NCBI RefSeq assembly: GCF_050436995.1
Contig: NC_134753.1
Coordinates: forward strand, 1,922,001-1,986,000
DNA from: Anticarsia gemmatalis
Lineage: Eukaryota > Arthropoda > Insecta > Lepidoptera > Erebidae
DNA: 64,000 nucleotides
Direction: 5' to 3'
Under the pieces are notes generated by a model, which worked only from the letters and a program-made list of their open reading frames with translations, had not been told where the DNA came from and made no database searches. Of the stretch, positions 60,601-64,000 are shown piece by piece. Made by a program: the position numbers and the translations under genes. Within the stretch, counting starts at the first letter, position 1. Each line of letters begins with the position of its first letter.

Positions 60601-63600
60601 AATCTGGATGGGCCTTTGGGATATAAGTAGATTTTTTTTTAATTATCATATTTTGAAGCATGGATGGGTGATGGTATGAAATTTGGGTCTCTTACCATTG
60701 CAGTCGTTTTTATCAATATCAAATCCTTTAGCTATGGACCAGCCGAAACCTTTGGCATCAGATGGTTGTATTCGTTGCAAGTATTTGTCATTCAAGCCAT
60801 TGGCTTTGCCGCTGTAAATGTATACTGCTCCCATACCGTCGTCTTCATAAGGTGCTCCTATTGCTATATCTGGAATATGATTACTTTTGTAAGTTTTAAG
60901 TCATTTGAGTTTTGTCAAATTTGAATTGAAATTCAAATAAAAAAAACCATCAAAAACAGTATTCGGAAGTTAAATAAAGAATTAGACGTTTTGATTGGTT
61001 TGGAAACCCTTTGATTTGCTTATAATAATCAGCAACTTCTCTTTGAAAAACTAAATACCAAAACAAAACAACCCGTGCCCGCTTAGTTGTGTTTCTAACT
61101 ATATCATTAAATCATTTACATAACATATATTCCAAAAATATGGTTCAGTTCTTTACCTCGATATCCATCACCGTTGATATCTCCAAGATCAGCGATAGCG
61201 GTTCCGAATCGAGCTCCAGTTTTGGCTGATCCAATCACATAACCAGATTCTTCAAGGACAAAACTCGAGCCGTTCTAAAAGCAATTAATATTATAATATA
61301 AAGTCAATTATAATAATATGTACATTGTACACTATATACAACAGAAAATACCTAATTGGGAAGGAATAGAAGAAGCATTTCAAGCCGCGAGACATTTAAG
61401 GCTCAATGTGTAGAATTACAAAATGTACAAAATTATACTCCTATAGTTTGCTTCCACAAACAATAATAAAAATAAATTTATTTCTGGTTCAACAATAACT
61501 TCTTTGTTTACAAAGGCGTTAAGACTATCAATATAGTTAAAGTGTTACTAATTTAAATATCTGAGGTTTACGCGACGAACAGATCACAAAGTTTTTGATT
61601 TTCAAGGGATTTGATTCTCGAGTCACTAGAATTGCTATTATAACACGGGATCAATAGTTATGCACTATTACGAGGGACCGATATTGTAAATGGAAATATT
61701 ATGTATACATACACATGAATAAAGGTGGATATTTTAATTGTACCTTACCATTCTTGTCATAAAAACATACACAGCCCCTTCATCATAAGAAAGACCTCCT
61801 TTGCTCGTGTAAGTCGGTGCTCCCACAAGCAAGTCATGAATACCATCTTCATTGATGTCTGCACAGCAAAGAGTAGCCCCGAAGTAAGACCCGTACTGAG
61901 GGCCCATGAGCTTAGCTTTTATCTTCAGCGACTGCCAGAAATAAGTCGATGGTTCGTATACCAATACCTGAAAACAATTGATAAAATTGTATTGATAAAT
62001 ACGTGAATTATTTGTGTCGCAAGGTTGACACCAATCTACGTGGACTGAGTATTATATGCTTTTGATTATGAAGTCTCGGATTCGATTTATGAGTCTCTAG
62101 TAAAGATTGGGACCAATAAATAATGAACCTTGAATGCGTTACATAATAATATTCCTTTTCTGAGATATATAATGATTACAATAATATTAAAACCCGGCCA
62201 AGTGCGAAACGGACAAAAGGTATTTGTATGAAACCCACCTTGATTTTTAAAATTATTTTTAGCATTTTTTGTTATAACGGCGACAGAAATCTGGGGGCAC
62301 GGAAGTGCCCCCGCAAGTCGAGCAAAAAAAAGCGGCACGGCCGTAACATCCTTTTCTCGAAGCAATTCGGGCTATTTTTGACACCCCTATAATTTCGTTG
62401 TGGATAAAACAAGAAGCCTGGATTTTCAGCAACTAATCAGTCATTGTATAAACACGGTATGTTTAAAATTTCAGTCAATTTGAACCAGTAGTTTAAGAAT
62501 GACAACTTGTTAAAATTTTGAATTTTGTCACTCACTGATTCACTGACTCACTGACTCACTGACTCACCGATCATCAAAAGTCTAAGGTACTTCTAGCAGA
62601 CTTAGAAGCTTAACATTTAGAATACAAATAGGGTTTAGTGTCTTAATCATGGGAAAATTTTATTTTTTTCTAATTTCGGTCCAGTTTTCTAAATACACCA
62701 ACTGTAACAATAACTTTGTAATCCCATATAAATGTATAAGATTACAAGGTTACATTTGCAGTTAATGAATTTTTATTACTGTATAAAATAAAATAAATAG
62801 GTACCTACTATATGAGGCATAACGGGAGGGGGTATAGGGTGGGTAAGGGTGTTTAGCCCATGAAACTGAACAACATTCCCATAGGAAAATATGTTGAATT
62901 ATGAAAAAAAAACGTCTTTCCATACAAATTGGACTTATGTTCGCTCTACAAAAAGAAGTGAGATCCCATCAAAAACATTCTGTAAAAACCTCAAGTCTCG
63001 CCGTAAAAAGTTGTGAGATCTATATAATACCAAGTCGATTAATCTATTTAGTCTCTACTTAAAGGACCTTCTGTCTTAAGTTATTACGTATGTTATTATC
63101 ATGCCAATTTAAAAAAAAACCTTTAAAACAAATAGATCGACTTGGTCATCGCAAGAAAACACAAATTCGCCATTAACATTTCAGAAGCATTAACTTCTCG
63201 TCGAACTGTGTAGTGTGATACATACTAATAATCAAATCATGCGATGGCCAGGTCGGTCTATTTGTTTTAAAGGTTTTTTTTTAAATTGGCATGATAATAA
63301 CATACGTAATAACTTAAGACAGAAGGTCCTTTAAGTAGAGACTAAATAGATTAATCGACTTGGTATTATATAGATCTCACAACTTTTTACGGCGAGACTT
63401 GAGGTTTTTACAGAATGTTTTTGATGGGATATATAATTTGTGAAAATTTCAACTTCTTTGCTATTACGGTTTATGAGATACAGCCTGGTGACAGACAGTC
63501 AAACATGAAGGCTTAGTAATAGGGTTCCGTAGCGTATTTACCCTTTGGGTACGGAACTTTAAAAATATTCAACAATTCCTTAAGTATCCTTAAACTAAAA

Positions 63601-63697
63601 TTATAGATTACCATTCCTCGTCCTTCCGACCTAGGTGCACCTCCAACATAATGCATTTTACCGCTTCCATCGAAAATCCCAGTCTCCACACTATAAC
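54684..63697 (-). CDS. Integrin alpha subunit 2 (alphaPS3-like), 3' 15 exons, 5' end outside window
   Basis: Paralog of the gene at 39160-50294. Exons: 63612-63697, 61749-61967, 61157-61274, 60696-60869, 60176-60358, 59579-59700, 59432-59498, 58468-58618, 57570-57929, 56990-57074, 56778-56840, 56470-56602, 55941-56031, 55304-55424, 54684-54827. Phases agree; about 704 residues lie in the window. Based on the paralog, the first five exons (signal peptide and first propeller blades) should lie to the right of 64000. Visible: GYSVETGIFDGSGKMHYVGG, Ca loops DINEDGIHD, DINGDGYRD and DIDKNDCND, leg segment PYIPGTNKTLGLRF, membrane helix CIIGGCVIIGLLILAIIVII, and a tail beginning TGFFIRVRYQK, a changed GFFKR motif, and ending ETYAEIKD. 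It should pair with a beta chain at the plasma membrane. The tail is longer and more acidic than that of gene 1. Confidence 0.95.
55019..55224 (+). mobile_element. Helitron H1, 5'-truncated
   Basis: Begins inside the element at ttgtttgaacgcgctaatct and keeps the 3' end gcgcgggtcagCTAG followed by T. Lies in the last intron of integrin gene 2. Confidence 0.75.
55466..55700. repeat. Dispersed repeat, two inverted pieces
   Basis: ctatcccactgctgggcagg and cacgctggccaagtgcgga, followed near 55615 by tagccagcattgtggactca in the opposite sense. Related to 1717-2022. Confidence 0.5.
56180..56433 (-). mobile_element. Helitron H1, mutated ends
   Basis: Begins cagctgacacgcgcaacttc (the CTAG tip is changed) and ends tttataatattagtaaaga. 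Lies in intron of integrin gene 2. Confidence 0.7.
57292..57471. mobile_element. Foldback MITE
   Basis: Left arm ctcgattttctactactatc-gactaccgacaaccg, right arm cggttgtcggtagtcgatag followed by tggtacagaatcgag. The arms pair with few mismatches. The core has ctctgacgggtgtcgtagga. Related to the half copy at 9729-9840. Confidence 0.75.
57967..58214 (+). mobile_element. Non-autonomous Helitron H1
   Basis: TCTATACTAATATTATAAAG start preceded by A, end gcgcgggtcagCTAG followed by T. Full length, in intron of integrin gene 2. Confidence 0.8.
58886..59145. repeat. Interspersed repeat, family R1
   Basis: The longest copy: agtggtcaacctagtgtcaa, ccgcccgaaggcctttgaca, acgtgccctccgaagcacgg and gaccggtgagcgcaactggc. 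It gives a plus-strand open frame that is not a gene. A (TCT)n run lies at 58868-58888. Confidence 0.7.
59908..60083. mobile_element. Foldback MITE, family F (copy 3)
   Basis: gcgggcttatcacgtatctc and gtcaactaagatacgtgata pair as terminal arms. The inner phrase cagtacattgctgctttgac is shared with the other two copies. Lies in intron of integrin gene 2. Confidence 0.75.
62185..63570. mobile_element. LINE-derived repeat block containing a long foldback
   Basis: The left side starts near aacccggccaagtgcgaaac and the right side ends near taccctttgggtacggaact. Both phrases are very common in lepidopteran LINE-derived repeats. An octamer tandem tract (cactgact)n lies at about 62526-62566. The large inverted repeat at 62963-63430 lies inside. 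The whole block sits in one intron of integrin gene 2. Confidence 0.6.
62963..63430. repeat. Large inverted repeat, 190-bp arms, 88-base loop
   Basis: Left arm 62963-63152 (atcccatcaaaaacattctg to cttggtcatcgc), right arm 63241-63430. By eye the arms differ at only about 3 positions, all at the loop end. A transcript through it would form a very long hairpin. Confidence 0.9.
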
Positions 63698-64000
63698 CTA
63701 TAAACAATAAGAAACATTTTAATTATTTATTTCAAACTTTATATACAGGGCTGTATAAAGGCGGACTTAATGCCAGGGGCATTTTCTGCCAGTCTACCTT
63801 GGGATGATGCAGAGATTTTTATGTAGGTGTTAAAAAGAGGAAGGAGAGTGAGTTGAGAAAGGGTGTACAAATAAAGAATAATAGGTGTTGACAATATGAG
63901 GTGTAAATAAATAATAATATGAAGTATATATGTTACTGTAAAAGCCCGAACTGTGGTAAATCCTAAGATTTTCCGGTAAAACCTAAGATTTACCAACTCT
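63698..64000. other. Intron of integrin gene 2, right edge of window
   Basis: No further exon found. The last 45 bases show gtaaatcctaagattttccg and ggtaaaacctaagatttacc, two near-inverse stretches that look like the edge of a foldback MITE cut by the window end. Confidence 0.35.

Noticed and set aside
39160..63697. The two integrin regions as one very large gene
   Set aside because: Gene 1 has its own signal-peptide exon (50137-50294), and gene 2 has its own membrane helix, tail and stop codon at 54684, so they are separate genes.

Overview
This is an animal nuclear genomic window, almost certainly from a moth or butterfly (Lepidoptera, noctuid-like). It is AT-rich. Its genes are split into many short exons with GT-AG introns, and the rest is packed with repeats typical of Lepidoptera: non-autonomous Helitrons with a (GTTT)n core, tRNA-headed SINEs, foldback MITEs, a mariner remnant and RTE-like LINE fragments. 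I see no prokaryotic, plasmid or phage features.

Layout. (1) 1-211: a broken, internally inverted RTE-like LINE fragment. (2) 897-8328, minus: a complete 10-exon fatty acyl-CoA reductase (FAR) gene, predicted 447 aa. (3) 8.4-11.9 kb: intergenic, with a 133-bp tandem duplication and repeat debris. (4) 11959-13377, minus: a complete 3-exon gene for a small secreted protein (143 aa) that I do not recognise with certainty; its first intron holds a Helitron nested in a MITE. (5) 13.4-38.8 kb: a repeat-rich gene desert holding a mariner remnant, a 0.46-kb direct duplication, a perfect 69-bp-arm palindrome, a 3.5-copy Helitron-derived tandem array (34106-35668) and a few coding-like islands of low certainty. 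(6) 39160-50294, minus: a complete 20-exon integrin alpha gene (949 aa, no I domain, alphaPS3-like). (7) 54684-63697, minus: the last 15 coding exons of a second integrin alpha gene; its 5' exons lie beyond the right edge.

The two integrin genes are head-to-tail tandem paralogs. All 15 comparable exons match in order and phase, and in length apart from small codon-multiple differences. Integrin alpha chains pair with a beta chain at the plasma membrane for adhesion; in insects the PS3-type copies have multiplied and act in haemocytes, gut and developing epithelia. The FAR makes fatty alcohols from fatty acyl-CoA and is functionally unrelated. All four genes lie on the minus strand, but nothing suggests a shared pathway.

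Limits: exon joins were built by eye from reading frame, splice sites and family knowledge. No transcript, alignment or database search was available. UTRs and promoters are not resolved.
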